From positions 320,225 through 384,224 of the forward strand of contig NZ_LMRZ01000003.1 in the NCBI RefSeq assembly GCF_001428305.1: a DNA stretch of 64,000 nt, given 5' to 3'. Shown piece by piece: positions 1-8,605 of the stretch. A program made the position numbers and the translations under genes. The notes beneath the pieces were generated by a model. The model saw only the letters and a program-made list of their open reading frames with translations. It made no database searches and had not been told where the DNA came from. The stretch is from Janibacter sp. Soil728. Its GTDB lineage: Bacteria; Actinomycetota; Actinomycetes; Actinomycetales; Dermatophilaceae. How positions within the stretch are numbered: the first letter of the stretch is position 1; each line of letters begins with the position of its first letter.

Positions 1-333
1 GCGGGCGTGCGGACCTTTGCCGGTGACGTCACCGACCTGCATGCTGCCGCGACCGAGGCCGCTGCCGGCAAGGACGTGTGGATCGTCGGTGGCGGAGACC
101 TCGCCGGTCAGTTCGCCGACGCCGGGCTGCTCGACCGGGTGTGGATCCACCAGACGCCCGTCACCCTCGGGGCAGGCGCACCGCTCCTCCCCCGCCGGTT
201 GCGCCTGCAGCGCCTGCGGGTCGAGCGCGACGGTCAGTTCACCGCGATGCTCTTCGACGTCGTGGGCCCGGAGCCCCGGCGCGCCGGGGAGGTGGACGGT
301 GCGGCGCAGGTCTACGCCGAGGGCGGTCCCTGA
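1..333 (+). CDS. Dihydrofolate reductase/RibD-C family protein, 3' part
   Basis: Only the last 110 residues are in the window; the frame is open at the first base, so the start lies upstream. The glycine-rich turn VGGGDLAGQF followed by RVWIHQTPVTLGAG is the C-terminal pattern of RibD/dihydrofolate-reductase-like NADPH-dependent reductases, which usually have 180-200 residues. The family is known to bind NADPH through this Gly-rich segment; the substrate here cannot be told. Its 3' end overlaps the 3' end of the convergent cobM by 22 bp, so it is not part of the cobalamin operon. The family call is fairly safe, a specific function is not. Confidence 0.7.
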   Translation, partial: AGVRTFAGDVTDLHAAATEAAAGKDVWIVGGGDLAGQFADAGLLDRVWIHQTPVTLGAGAPLLPRRLRLQRLRVERDGQFTAMLFDVVGPEPRRAGEVDGAAQVYAEGGP

Positions 334-1085
334 GTCGGCTCGAGCGCGGCGACCCGACGGCACGAGTAGAGGTGCGACTCGACGAAGCCCTCGGCCCGCA
401 GCGCCCAGCCGACGACGATGATCGCGGCCTGACGCAGGTCGTGGGCCTCGACCTGGTCGGCGATGTCGCCGAGCGTCCCGCGCAGGATCAGCTCCTGCGG
501 CTGCTCGACCCGGTAGGCGACGGCGACCGGGCAGTCGGCGCCGTAGTGCTCGGCCAGGCGACCCGTGAGCTCGCGGGCGCGGCGGATCGCCAGGTGCAGC
601 ACCAGGGTCGCACCCGTCGCGGCGAAGGCCTCGAGCGACTCCCCCGTGGGCATGGCCGTGGAGTCGCGCTGCGCCCGGGTGAGCACGACCGACTGGGCCA
701 CCTCGGGGACGGTCAGCTCGCGTCCGAGGCGTGCGGCGGTTGCCGCGTAGGCCGCGATGCCGGGCGTGATGTCCCACGGGACGCCCGCAGCATCGAGTCG
801 GCGGGTCTGCTCGGCGATGGCGGAGTAGACGGAGGGGTCCCCGGAGCAGAGGCGGGCGACGTCCTCGCCGCGCTCGTGGGCGGCGAGGATCTCGGCGGTG
901 ATGCCGTCGAGGTCGAGGCGCTGCGTGTCGACGAGCCGGGCGCCCTCCGGGCAGTGCTCGAGGACGGCCGCGTCGAGGTAGGTCCCGGCGTAGAGACACA
1001 CCGGGCTGGCCGCCAGCAGTCGCGTGGCCCGGACGGTCAGCAGGTCGGCGGCGCCGGGGCCGGCGCCGATGAAGTGGACGGTCAT
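312..1085 (-). CDS. cobM: Precorrin-4 C11-methyltransferase
   Basis: SAM-dependent tetrapyrrole methylase of 257 residues, the normal family length, that methylates precorrin-4 at C-11 to give precorrin-5 in aerobic cobalamin synthesis. The N-terminus VHFIGAGPGAADLLTVR is the SAM-binding P-loop of the family. ARLCSGDPSVYSAI and the later TPGIAAYAATAARLGREL are hallmark CobM segments, with LTRAQRDSTAMP further on. It starts with ATG at 1085, overlapping the stop of cobL by 4 bp, so cobL and cobM are translationally coupled and form a minus-strand unit that diverges from the main cobalamin operon. CobM is the most likely member because CobJ, CobI and CobA differ in these motifs. Confidence 0.93.
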   Translation of the reverse strand: MTVHFIGAGPGAADLLTVRATRLLAASPVCLYAGTYLDAAVLEHCPEGARLVDTQRLDLDGITAEILAAHERGEDVARLCSGDPSVYSAIAEQTRRLDAAGVPWDITPGIAAYAATAARLGRELTVPEVAQSVVLTRAQRDSTAMPTGESLEAFAATGATLVLHLAIRRARELTGRLAEHYGADCPVAVAYRVEQPQELILRGTLGDIADQVEAHDLRQAAIIVVGWALRAEGFVESHLYSCRRVAALEPTQGPPSA

Positions 1086-2320
1086 GGGGTGCCCTTCGTC
1101 GTGGCGAGCTGGACGACGGCGCGCGCCGGGGTCCAGGACAGGAATCGGCCGAGCGTGACGGCGTGCTCGACGGACAGCCGGGTGAGCTCACCGCCGGCTC
1201 GGTTGTGGGTGGTGATGAGCGCCGACTCCCCTTCGAGGGTGACGGCGTGGGCGACGAGCCGACCACCGGGGCGAAGGGAGGTCCACGCCCGGTCGAGCAG
1301 GTCGACGTCGAGTCCCCCACCGACGAAGACGGCGTCAGCGTCGGCGAGCCCGGCGAGGTCGGCCGTCGTGGTGTCGCCGACGACGACCTCGACGCGGCCG
1401 GCCAGGCCGAGGGAGGCGGCATTGGCGGTGATGCGTGCTGCGCGACCGGGGTCGCGCTCGACGCAGGTGGCGGTGGCCCGGTCCGCGGCGAGGCACCACT
1501 CGAGGGCCACCGAGCCATTGCCCGCGCCGAGGTCCCACAGGTGGGCGCCGGGTGTCGGACGCAGCCGGGCCAGGGCCGAGGCGCGCACATCGCGCTTGGT
1601 CAGCTGACCGTCGTGCTCGATGAAGTCCTCGGGTCGTCCGGGAGCCATCCCCGCGGTCCGGGAGGAGCCGGCCGGGTCATCGGCCCGTGCCTCGATGCAG
1701 ACGACAACGAGGTCCGCGGTGGTCGAGGTGAACTCCTGCGCCGGCGTGGCCATCGCCCCTTCGTCCGGGCCGCCCAGGTGCCAACGTGCGGTGAGCAGGC
1801 TTGTCCCCCAACCATGCTCGGTCAGCAGCGCCGCCAGCCGGGCGGGGTCCGCGCCACCGGAGCAGAGCACGACGAGTCGCGCGCCGGACGCGAGGTGGGG
1901 CAGGACGGCACGCAGGTCACGGCCGACGGTGGTCACCACGGTGGTCTCCTCGGCGGACCACCCCTGCCGAGCGCGGGCGAGCGCATCGCTGCCGACGGCG
2001 GGGTGGATGCGCACGTGGTCGGCCCCGAGGAGGTCCACGAGCGTGGTCCCGATGCCGGAGCGCAGCGGGTCACCACTGGCGACCACGACCGCGTCCCCCA
2101 CCCGCTCGATCAGCGCCGGGAGAGCAGCGCGAAGGGGGCTGGGCCAGGGCACGACCTCGGCGCCGGCAGCGACGTGGTCGGCCACGAGGTCGAGGTGACG
2201 CTGCCCTCCGATGACGGTGCCGGCACGCTCGATGAGGCCACGCCGCCCGTCGTCCAGGCCGGCCCAGCCATCATCTGCGATACCCACGACGTCGATCACG
2301 GACGCCAACACTAGGCCCAT
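1082..2320 (-). CDS. cobL: Precorrin-6Y C5,15-methyltransferase (decarboxylating)
   Basis: Bifunctional enzyme of about 412 residues, the normal CobL size. The N-terminal half (about 1-200) is a tetrapyrrole methylase with VVASGDPLRSGIGTTL. The C-terminal half (about 215-412) is a CbiT-like Rossmann methyltransferase with LWDLGAGNGSVALEW and ADAVFVGGGLD. Known role: methylation at C-5 and C-15 with loss of the C-12 acetate carboxyl, giving precorrin-8X. The start is uncertain: ATG at 2320, GTG at 2311 or GTG at 2299 are in frame and none has a strong ribosome site; GTG 2299 would begin at VIDVVGIADDG, where family homology begins. The promoter of the divergent riboswitch-controlled operon probably lies inside this gene's 5' end. 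Confidence 0.92.
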   Translation of the reverse strand: MGLVLASVIDVVGIADDGWAGLDDGRRGLIERAGTVIGGQRHLDLVADHVAAGAEVVPWPSPLRAALPALIERVGDAVVVASGDPLRSGIGTTLVDLLGADHVRIHPAVGSDALARARQGWSAEETTVVTTVGRDLRAVLPHLASGARLVVLCSGGADPARLAALLTEHGWGTSLLTARWHLGGPDEGAMATPAQEFTSTTADLVVVCIEARADDPAGSSRTAGMAPGRPEDFIEHDGQLTKRDVRASALARLRPTPGAHLWDLGAGNGSVALEWCLAADRATATCVERDPGRAARITANAASLGLAGRVEVVVGDTTTADLAGLADADAVFVGGGLDVDLLDRAWTSLRPGGRLVAHAVTLEGESALITTHNRAGGELTRLSVEHAVTLGRFLSWTPARAVVQLATTKGTP

Positions 2321-2323
2321 GTC

Positions 2324-2438
2324 CGTTGTGGCATGCTGGCGCGCGGCGCAGCCAACCGAGGAATCCGGTGCGAATCCGGAGCGGTCCCGCCACTGTGAAG
2401 GCCCCTAGGGGCCAAGCCAGGACATCGGTCTGCGTTCG
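2324..2438 (+). promoter_or_regulatory. Cobalamin (B12) riboswitch
   Basis: The plus strand carries the conserved AdoCbl aptamer core: GGAATCCGGTGCGAATCC followed by GCGGTCCCGCCACTGTGA (about 2361-2398), then a perfect GGCCCCTAGGGGCC stem (2400-2413) and AAGCCAGGACA (2412-2424). These are the signature blocks of the cobalamin riboswitch family. It lies 60-180 nt upstream of the GTG start of the chelatase gene and reads in the same direction, so it should repress the plus-strand cobalamin operon when adenosylcobalamin is abundant. No clear T-run terminator follows, so control of translation (sequestering AGGAGG at 2489-2494) is more likely than attenuation; that last point is inference. Confidence 0.93.
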
Positions 2439-2488
2439 TCGGAGCGAGCCCGCCCGGCGTGTTGTGACGGCGAGCGTGGACACTCGCC

Positions 2489-2494
2489 AGGAGG
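2489..2494 (+). promoter_or_regulatory. Ribosome binding site of the chelatase gene
   Basis: A perfect AGGAGG sits 6 nt before the GTG start at 2501 and fixes that start. It is the strongest Shine-Dalgarno in the neighbourhood and the probable target of riboswitch control. Confidence 0.7.
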
Positions 2495-2500
2495 TTCGGC

Positions 2501-4603
2501 GTGACTGCTCCCGTTTTCCCCTTCACCGCCCTCGTCGGTTCCGACGAGCTCATCACCGCCCTGCTGCTCAGCGCGATCTCCCCCGAGATCGGCGGAGTCC
2601 TCGTCCGCGGCGAGAAGGGCACCGCCAAGTCGACGGCCGTGCGAGCGCTCGCGGCGGTGCTGCCCGAGCAGCAGGTCGCCGTCGGCTGCCGATTCGGGTG
2701 CGACCCCGAGCGCACCGATGACTGCCCCGACGGCCCCCACACCGGCCCGGCGACCACCCGACCGGCCCGCCTGGTCGAGCTGCCTGTCGGCGCGACCGAG
2801 GACCGGGTCGTCGGCTCGCTGGACCTGCGCCGCGCCCTCGGCGAGGGCGAGGCCGCCTACCAGCCGGGTCTGCTCGCCGATGCCCACCGCGGCATCCTCT
2901 ACGTCGACGAGGTCAACCTGCTGCACGACCACCTCGTCGACGTGCTCCTCGACGCGGCGGCCATGGGACGCAACACCGTCGAGCGCGACGGCGTCTCGAT
3001 CTCGCACCCCGCCCGGATCACGCTCGTCGGGACGATGAACCCCGAGGAGGGCGAGCTGCGGCCCCAGCTGCTCGACCGCTTCGGCCTGACCGTCCACGTC
3101 GCCGCGAGCCGCGACCCGCACGTACGGGCCGAGGTCGTCCGGCGCCGGCTCGCGGCGGACCTCGACCCCGCAGGTTTCGCCGACGGCTATGCCACCTCCG
3201 AGGCCGCGCTCACCGAGCGGCTCGCCGCCGCCCGCGAGAGCGTGACGCGCATCCGGCTCGAGGACGCGACGCTGCAGACCATCGCTCGGGTGTGCGCCGG
3301 ATTCGACGTCGACGGCATGCGTGCCGACATCGTCACGGCCCGCACCGCCGTCGCCCACGCGGCCTGGGCCGGGCGCGAGCACGTGAGCCGCGAGGACATC
3401 CGGGCCGCAGCACTGCTCGCCCTGCCGCACCGGCGCCGGCGTGCCCCCTTCGACGCTCCCGGCCTCGACGAGGACCTGCTCGACCGACTGCTCGACGAGG
3501 AACCCGAGGACGAGCCGCCGGGTGGCGGCGAGGACGCCCCCGACGGGGGTCCCGCATCCGACACCCCGGAGGGTGGTCCGAGCGACTCCGGCCGTGACTC
3601 GCCCGGTGAATCACCCGAGCGGCCGACTCCCCCGGACCCGGCCCGCGACCCCGAGGCCCGCAGCGACACGACCGACTCGACTGACTCGACTGACTCGACT
3701 GACCCGACCGATTCACCGGGTGAGTCACGGCCGGAGGCGGACCACCCCCCGGCCGGCGCCCTCCCCACGCCCACCGGCACGGCGAGCGCGCAGGCTCCCT
3801 TCCGCGCCCGTCGTCTCGAGCTCAGCGGTGTCGGCTCCGGCCCCACCGGACGCCGCTCCCCCGCCCTCACCCCGCGCGGGCGCGTCGTCGGAACCCACCC
3901 GGCCGGCCTCGAGCCGGCCGGGTCGCCGGTGCACCTGACCGCCACCCTTCGCGCCTCTGCAGCCCGCCGCGCTGGCCGCACCGGACCTGCCCGCGTGACC
4001 GGCGACGACCTGCGCCACGCGATCACCCGCGGCCGCGAGGCCAACCTCGTGCTGCTCGCCGTCGACGCGTCCGGCTCGATGGCCGCCCGCAAGCGGATGG
4101 GCGAGGTCAAGACCGCGGTGCTGTCCCTGCTCCTGGACGCCTACCAGCGGCGCGACCGCGTGGGGCTCGTGACCTTCCGCGGTGCCGGCGCCGAGGTCGC
4201 GCTCCCGCCCACCTCGTCGGTGGACGCGGCCGCAGCGCGCCTGGCCGAGCTGCCCCACGGCGGACGGACGCCGCTCGCAGAAGGCCTCACCGAGATCGCC
4301 AGAGTCGTTGCGAGAGAGCGCATCCGTGACCGCAACCAACGCGCTCTCGTCATCATCGTGACCGACGGTCGGGCGACCGCGGGCCCCGACGCACTCGCCC
4401 GCGCCCAGCACATCGCAGACGCCTGGGGGCACACGGCGGACACTGTCGTCGTCGACTGCGAGTCCGGCCGCTTCCGCATGGGGCTGGCCGCCGACCTCGC
4501 CCACCGGATGGGCGCCGAGCACATCGCCCTCGAGCAGGTCGCCGCGAGCGGCCTCGTCGAGATCGTCACCGACCGCACCGGCTCACGAAGGAGCGCTGCC
4601 TGA
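2501..4603 (+). CDS. ChlI/ChlD-type chelatase subunit (AAA plus VWA), putative cobaltochelatase partner
   Basis: A 700-residue fusion of the two small chelatase subunits. Residues about 1-320 are an AAA module with Walker A GEKGTAKST (about 37-45) and the MgCheI-type segment GILYVDEVNLL. Residues about 330-480 are a Pro/Asp/Ser-rich linker containing a TDSTDSTDSTD run. Residues about 500-700 are a von Willebrand A domain with the metal-site motif DASGSM (about 522). In actinobacteria such ChlID proteins are thought to work with CobN to insert Co2+ into hydrogenobyrinate a,c-diamide, and the riboswitch and operon support this; CobN itself is not in the window. A magnesium chelatase for chlorophyll is ruled out by context. 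The linker carries a 27-bp inverted repeat. Confidence 0.88.
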   Translation: MTAPVFPFTALVGSDELITALLLSAISPEIGGVLVRGEKGTAKSTAVRALAAVLPEQQVAVGCRFGCDPERTDDCPDGPHTGPATTRPARLVELPVGATEDRVVGSLDLRRALGEGEAAYQPGLLADAHRGILYVDEVNLLHDHLVDVLLDAAAMGRNTVERDGVSISHPARITLVGTMNPEEGELRPQLLDRFGLTVHVAASRDPHVRAEVVRRRLAADLDPAGFADGYATSEAALTERLAAARESVTRIRLEDATLQTIARVCAGFDVDGMRADIVTARTAVAHAAWAGREHVSREDIRAAALLALPHRRRRAPFDAPGLDEDLLDRLLDEEPEDEPPGGGEDAPDGGPASDTPEGGPSDSGRDSPGESPERPTPPDPARDPEARSDTTDSTDSTDSTDPTDSPGESRPEADHPPAGALPTPTGTASAQAPFRARRLELSGVGSGPTGRRSPALTPRGRVVGTHPAGLEPAGSPVHLTATLRASAARRAGRTGPARVTGDDLRHAITRGREANLVLLAVDASGSMAARKRMGEVKTAVLSLLLDAYQRRDRVGLVTFRGAGAEVALPPTSSVDAAAARLAELPHGGRTPLAEGLTEIARVVARERIRDRNQRALVIIVTDGRATAGPDALARAQHIADAWGHTADTVVVDCESGRFRMGLAADLAHRMGAEHIALEQVAASGLVEIVTDRTGSRRSAA
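3586..3612 (+). repeat. 27-bp palindrome-containing repeat, copy 1 (in chelatase linker)
   Basis: Built from CTCCGGCCGTGACTC followed by GCCCGGTGAATC. An inverted copy with one mismatch lies at 3710-3736 and a third copy ends cobD at 10921-10947. It is translated here as SGRDSPGES inside the low-complexity linker. Confidence 0.7.
3710..3736 (-). repeat. 27-bp repeat, copy 2, inverted (in chelatase linker)
   Basis: Reverse complement of copy 1 with a single mismatch, 97 bp downstream of it. Because it is inverted it is read in a different frame (TDSPGESRPE), so the conserved unit is the DNA and not the peptide. Confidence 0.7.
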
Positions 4604-5217
4604 TGGCCCAGGGACAGACCCCCGTCACCCCCACGGACGGACTCACCACGCGGCAGCGCCGCAACCGACCGCTCGTCGTCGTCCACGGCGGCACCGGCAA
4701 GGGCAAGTCGACCGCTGCCTTCGGCCTGGCCCTGCGGGGCTGGAACCAGGGCTGGGCAATCGGCGTCTTCCAGTTCGTCAAGTCCGCCAAGTGGCGCATC
4801 GGCGAGGAAGAGGTCTACAAGACGCTCGGCCGGGTCCACGAGGAGACCGGCGAAGGGGGTCCCGTCGAGTGGCACAAGATGGGCTCCGGCTGGTCGTGGT
4901 CGCGCAAGGCCGGCAGCGAGGAGGACCACGCTGCCGACGCCCGTGAGGGCTGGGCCGAGATCAAGCGCCGCCTGGCCGCCGAGACCCACACCGTCTACGT
5001 GCTCGACGAGTTCACCTATGTCATGAAGTGGGGCTGGGTCGAGCTCGACGACGTCATCGACACACTCACCCACCGCCCCGGCTACCAGCACGTCATCATC
5101 ACCGGCCGTGACCCGCACCCGCGCCTGCTCGAGATCGCCGACGTCGCGACCGAGATGACCAAGGTCAAGCACCCCTTCGACCAGGGGCAGAAGGGCCAGA
5201 AGGGCATCGAATGGTGA
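4603..5217 (+). CDS. cobO: Cob(I)yrinic acid a,c-diamide adenosyltransferase
   Basis: CobO/BtuR-type corrinoid adenosyltransferase of 204 residues, the normal length. It transfers the 5'-deoxyadenosyl group of ATP to the Co(I) corrinoid. The P-loop GGTGKGKST lies at about residues 29-37, and the family segments WAIGVFQFVKSAKW and VYVLDEFTYVMKWGW follow; HVIITGRDPHPRLLEIADVATEM is also typical, split here into its parts. Its ATG overlaps the preceding stop by 1 nt (TGATG), and its own stop overlaps the next gene by 4-7 nt, so it is coupled within the riboswitch operon. Confidence 0.95.
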   Translation: MAQGQTPVTPTDGLTTRQRRNRPLVVVHGGTGKGKSTAAFGLALRGWNQGWAIGVFQFVKSAKWRIGEEEVYKTLGRVHEETGEGGPVEWHKMGSGWSWSRKAGSEEDHAADAREGWAEIKRRLAAETHTVYVLDEFTYVMKWGWVELDDVIDTLTHRPGYQHVIITGRDPHPRLLEIADVATEMTKVKHPFDQGQKGQKGIEW

Positions 5218-7850
5218 CCCTCCCCCGGGTGCTCGTCGCGGCCCCCGCCTCGGGTCACGGCAAGACGACGATCGCCGTCGGGATCATGGCGGCTCTCTCC
5301 CGCCGAGGCCTCACCGTCGCGCCGGCGAAGGTCGGCCCCGACTACATCGACCCCGGCTACCACGCACTGGCGACCGGGCGACCCAGCCGCACCCTCGACC
5401 CTTGGCTCGTGGGCGAAGGGAGGGTCGCTCCCCTCCTCGTGCGCGGGGCCACCCACCCGACGGCGGCGGACATCGCGGTCCTCGAGGGCGTCATGGGCCT
5501 GATGGACGGTCGCCTCGGGACCGACGGCTTCGCCTCCAGCGCGCACGTCGCCGGCCTGACCCGCACGCCCGTCGTGCTCGTCGTGGACATCAGCTCGACC
5601 TCGCGCACCGTGGCCGCGACCGTCCACGGCCTGGCGACGATCGACCCATCCGTCGACGTCGTCGGCGTCGTGCTCAACAAGGCCGGCACCCTGCGCCACG
5701 GCGACGAGGCCCGCCGCGCCGTCGAGTCCGTCGGTGTGCCGGTGTGGGGCGTCCTGCCGCGCGATGCAGCCATGCACGTGCCCTCACGTCACCTCGGGCT
5801 CGTCCCGGCAGCAGAGCGGGGCGAGGCAGCCGCGACCCTCGACCACATCGCCGCCGTCGCCGAGGAGCACCTCGACCTCGATGCCCTGCTCGCCGCGGCC
5901 CGTACCGCCCCCGACCTCGATGCCGCGCCGTGGGACCCGGCCGCCGCCCTCACGCAGCGGGCCACACACACGCTCCCTGAGGAGCTTGCGCAGCAAGCGT
6001 CTCGAAGGGAGCCCCCCGTCATCGCCGTCGCCGGCGGACGCGCCTTCACCTTCCGCTACCCCGAGACGGTCGAGCTGCTCGAAGCCGCGGGAGCCCGGGT
6101 CGTCGAGCTCGACCCCGCCCGCGACGTCGAGCTGCCGGACGGCACGCAGGGCCTCTACCTCGGCGGTGGATTCCCCGAGGTGCACGCGCGCACCCTGGCG
6201 ACCAATCGCCCTCTCGTGCACCAGATCCGCACCGCCATCGCGGCCGGGATGCCGACCATCGCCGAGTGCGCCGGGATGCTCTACCTCGCCGAGACCCTCG
6301 ACGACCACCCGATGGTCGGCGCGCTCCCCGCCCGCACCGCCATGGGCCGACGTCTGACGCTCGGCTACCGCGAGGCCACCTCGCTCGTCGACTCCGTGCT
6401 CGGCCCGGCAGGCACCCGCGTCACCGGTCACGAGTTCCACCGGACCACGACCACCCCCTCCGCCGGCACCCCCGCCGCGTGGGACCTGGGCGAGCGCACC
6501 GAAGGCTTCGCCCTCGACCCCGCCGGCACGGGCTGGGCCACACTCGTGGCGTCCTACCTGCACACCCACTGGGCCGGGTCCCCGTCCGTTGCGGGGACCT
6601 TCGTCGACGCCGCCGCTGGCTGGGAGGTCCCGCAGAGGCAGGACCCGCGTGGCTGGCGTGCCGAAGACCCGCGTGGTCGGGACGGCCGCGGACCGGGAGG
6701 GGCGGCCCTAGGGGCTTCGCACGTGCGTCACCCGTCATCGTCTCCCTCGCCCGCTGCGCCGCAACCGGCTCAGCCCTTGAGTCGGGCCACCCGCACCCGG
6801 TCAGCGTCCTCGCTGGACGTGGTCGCGGACCCCCTTCGACACCACGGGGATGTCGAGGTGTCGGGCGATCTTGTTGATCTCGCGGTCAACGTCAGGCTGA
6901 CGCAGCCCCCCGCGTGGCTTGCCGCCGCCCTCGTCGACGAGCTGGGCTCTGTGGCTGCATATCCCGACCCGACGAGGGCTCGGGATGCGCTGGCGGCTCG
7001 TCATGGGCTGGCGCGGGAGCAGGTGCTGCCGACGAGTGGTGGGGCGGAGGCCTTCACACTGCTTGCCCGGGCCCTGGCCCCGCGGGACGCGGTGGTCTTG
7101 CACCCGCAGTTCACCGAGCCGGAGGCCGCGCTGCGCGCAGCCGGCCACGAGGTGCGCCGGGTGCTGCTGCGACCCGAGGACGGCTTCGCCCTCACCACTG
7201 GCGCGATCGAGCAGATCGGCGACGCCGACCTCGTCGTGATCGGCAACCCGACCAACCCGACGGGCGTCCTCCACCCGGCCCATGCGATCCGCTCGATCGT
7301 GCGACCGGGGCGGGTCGTGCTCGTCGACGAGGCCTTCATCGACGCCGTGCCCCGCGAGTGTGAGTCGCTCCTGACCGGTGACCTCGACGGGGTGCTCGTC
7401 GTGCGCTCGCTCACCAAGACCTGGGCCGTCGCCGGCATCCGCGCCGGCTACCTCGCGGGCGACCCCGACCTCGTGGCCACCCTCGCGGCACACCAACCGC
7501 ACTGGTCGGTCGGCTCCCTCGCCCTGCGCGTCATGACCGAGACCGCCGCCCCGCATGCCCTGGCCGAGGCCGAGCGAGCCGCCGAGGAGCTCGCCTCGTG
7601 GCGGGCCCACCTCCTCGCCGGACTGCACGCCCTGGCCATCCCGACAGGGGGCAGCGACGCTCCCTTCGTCCTGGCGCAGGTGGGTGACGGTGTACACACC
7701 GCCCTGCGCGAGTCGGGCTGGGCGGTCCGCAGGGGAGATACTTTCCCCGGGCTCGACCCCACGTGGGTGCGGATCGCCGTCCGTGACCCCCACACCATCG
7801 ACGGGCTGCTGCGAGAGCTGACCCACCTGCTCCACCGGAGGACCGCATGA
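5211..7850 (+). CDS. cobB: Fusion: cobyrinate a,c-diamide synthase plus CobC-type aminotransferase
   Basis: An 879-residue two-enzyme polypeptide. Residues 1 to about 465 are CobB/CbiA: N-terminal amidoligase P-loop ASGHGKTT (11-18), and a class-I glutamine amidotransferase domain with nucleophile Cys about 353 in ECAGML and EFHRT near 410. It amidates carboxylates a and c using glutamine and ATP. Residues about 470-530 are an Arg/Gly then Ser/Pro linker. Residues about 540-879 are a CobC/HisC-like PLP enzyme beginning DPLRHHGD, with GNPTNPTG, DEAFID and the PLP lysine about 736 in SLTKTWAVAG; CobC proteins make or supply the aminopropanol moiety (threonine-phosphate decarboxylase type). Start is ATG 5211 or GTG 5214; GTG would give the GTGA coupling used elsewhere in this operon. 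The frame is continuous with no internal stop. Confidence 0.9.
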   Translation: MVTLPRVLVAAPASGHGKTTIAVGIMAALSRRGLTVAPAKVGPDYIDPGYHALATGRPSRTLDPWLVGEGRVAPLLVRGATHPTAADIAVLEGVMGLMDGRLGTDGFASSAHVAGLTRTPVVLVVDISSTSRTVAATVHGLATIDPSVDVVGVVLNKAGTLRHGDEARRAVESVGVPVWGVLPRDAAMHVPSRHLGLVPAAERGEAAATLDHIAAVAEEHLDLDALLAAARTAPDLDAAPWDPAAALTQRATHTLPEELAQQASRREPPVIAVAGGRAFTFRYPETVELLEAAGARVVELDPARDVELPDGTQGLYLGGGFPEVHARTLATNRPLVHQIRTAIAAGMPTIAECAGMLYLAETLDDHPMVGALPARTAMGRRLTLGYREATSLVDSVLGPAGTRVTGHEFHRTTTTPSAGTPAAWDLGERTEGFALDPAGTGWATLVASYLHTHWAGSPSVAGTFVDAAAGWEVPQRQDPRGWRAEDPRGRDGRGPGGAALGASHVRHPSSSPSPAAPQPAQPLSRATRTRSASSLDVVADPLRHHGDVEVSGDLVDLAVNVRLTQPPAWLAAALVDELGSVAAYPDPTRARDALAARHGLAREQVLPTSGGAEAFTLLARALAPRDAVVLHPQFTEPEAALRAAGHEVRRVLLRPEDGFALTTGAIEQIGDADLVVIGNPTNPTGVLHPAHAIRSIVRPGRVVLVDEAFIDAVPRECESLLTGDLDGVLVVRSLTKTWAVAGIRAGYLAGDPDLVATLAAHQPHWSVGSLALRVMTETAAPHALAEAERAAEELASWRAHLLAGLHALAIPTGGSDAPFVLAQVGDGVHTALRESGWAVRRGDTFPGLDPTWVRIAVRDPHTIDGLLRELTHLLHRRTA

Positions 7851-8605
7851 CCGACGCCACCACCACACCCACCGGCCGCGTCCTGCTCGTCGGCGGTGGC
7901 CCGGGCGACCCCGGGCTGCTCACCGTCGCGGGTCGTGACGCCCTGATTGCCGCCGACGTCGTCGTCACCGACCGTCTCGCGCCCATCGCCGCGATCGCCG
8001 AGCACGCCCCGCAGGCCGAGGTCATCCACGTCGGCAAGATCCCGCGCGGCGAGTTCACCCCGCAGGAGCGCATCAACGAGCTGCTCGTCGAGCACGCCCG
8101 GGCCGGCAAGGTCGTCGTGCGGCTCAAGGGCGGCGACGGCTACCTCTTCGGCCGGGGCGGCGAGGAGTGGCAGCACTGCACCGCAGCCGGCATACCCGTC
8201 GAGATCGTGCCGGGGGTCTCCTCCGCCTTCTCCGTACCCGCTCTCGCCGGCATCCCCGTCACCCACCGCGGCCTCTCACAGGGGGTCGCCGTCGTCTCCG
8301 GGCACGTCGCTCCCGAGGACCCGCGCAGCGAGGTCGACTGGACCGCCCTGGCGACCTCGCGCCTCACGATCGTCATCCTCATGGGCGTCGCCACCCTCGG
8401 CTCGATCGCCCGGGCACTCATCGCCGCGGGCCTGCCCGCAGACACTCCCGCGGCGTGCATCGCCGACGGCGCCAGCCCGCAGCAGCGCACCGTGCGCGCG
8501 GCCCTGTCCGAGATCGCCTCCGCCGCGGACGAAGGGGGCTTCGCGCCCCCCGCCATCACCGTCATCGGTGACGTGGTGGACGCGCTCGAGGTGGCCTCGT
8601 CGTGA
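7847..8605 (+). CDS. cobA: Uroporphyrinogen-III C-methyltransferase
   Basis: SAM-dependent enzyme of 252 residues that converts uroporphyrinogen III to precorrin-2, the branch point towards cobalamin and siroheme. The Rossmann-like SAM loop VGGGPGDPGLLTVAG is N-terminal. VVRLKGGDGYLFGRGGEE and VPGVSSAFSVPALAGIPVTHRG are diagnostic SUMT motifs (the second is quoted only in its first part by family databases). It is the single-domain form without CysG dehydrogenase/chelatase. ATGA overlap with the upstream fusion gene and GTGA overlap with cobS show translational coupling. Confidence 0.94.
   Translation: MTDATTTPTGRVLLVGGGPGDPGLLTVAGRDALIAADVVVTDRLAPIAAIAEHAPQAEVIHVGKIPRGEFTPQERINELLVEHARAGKVVVRLKGGDGYLFGRGGEEWQHCTAAGIPVEIVPGVSSAFSVPALAGIPVTHRGLSQGVAVVSGHVAPEDPRSEVDWTALATSRLTIVILMGVATLGSIARALIAAGLPADTPAACIADGASPQQRTVRAALSEIASAADEGGFAPPAITVIGDVVDALEVASS

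Noticed and set aside
78-1607. Long plus-strand frame across cobM and cobL
   Set aside because: Antisense to two genes with complete family motifs; no ribosome site and no homologous segment.
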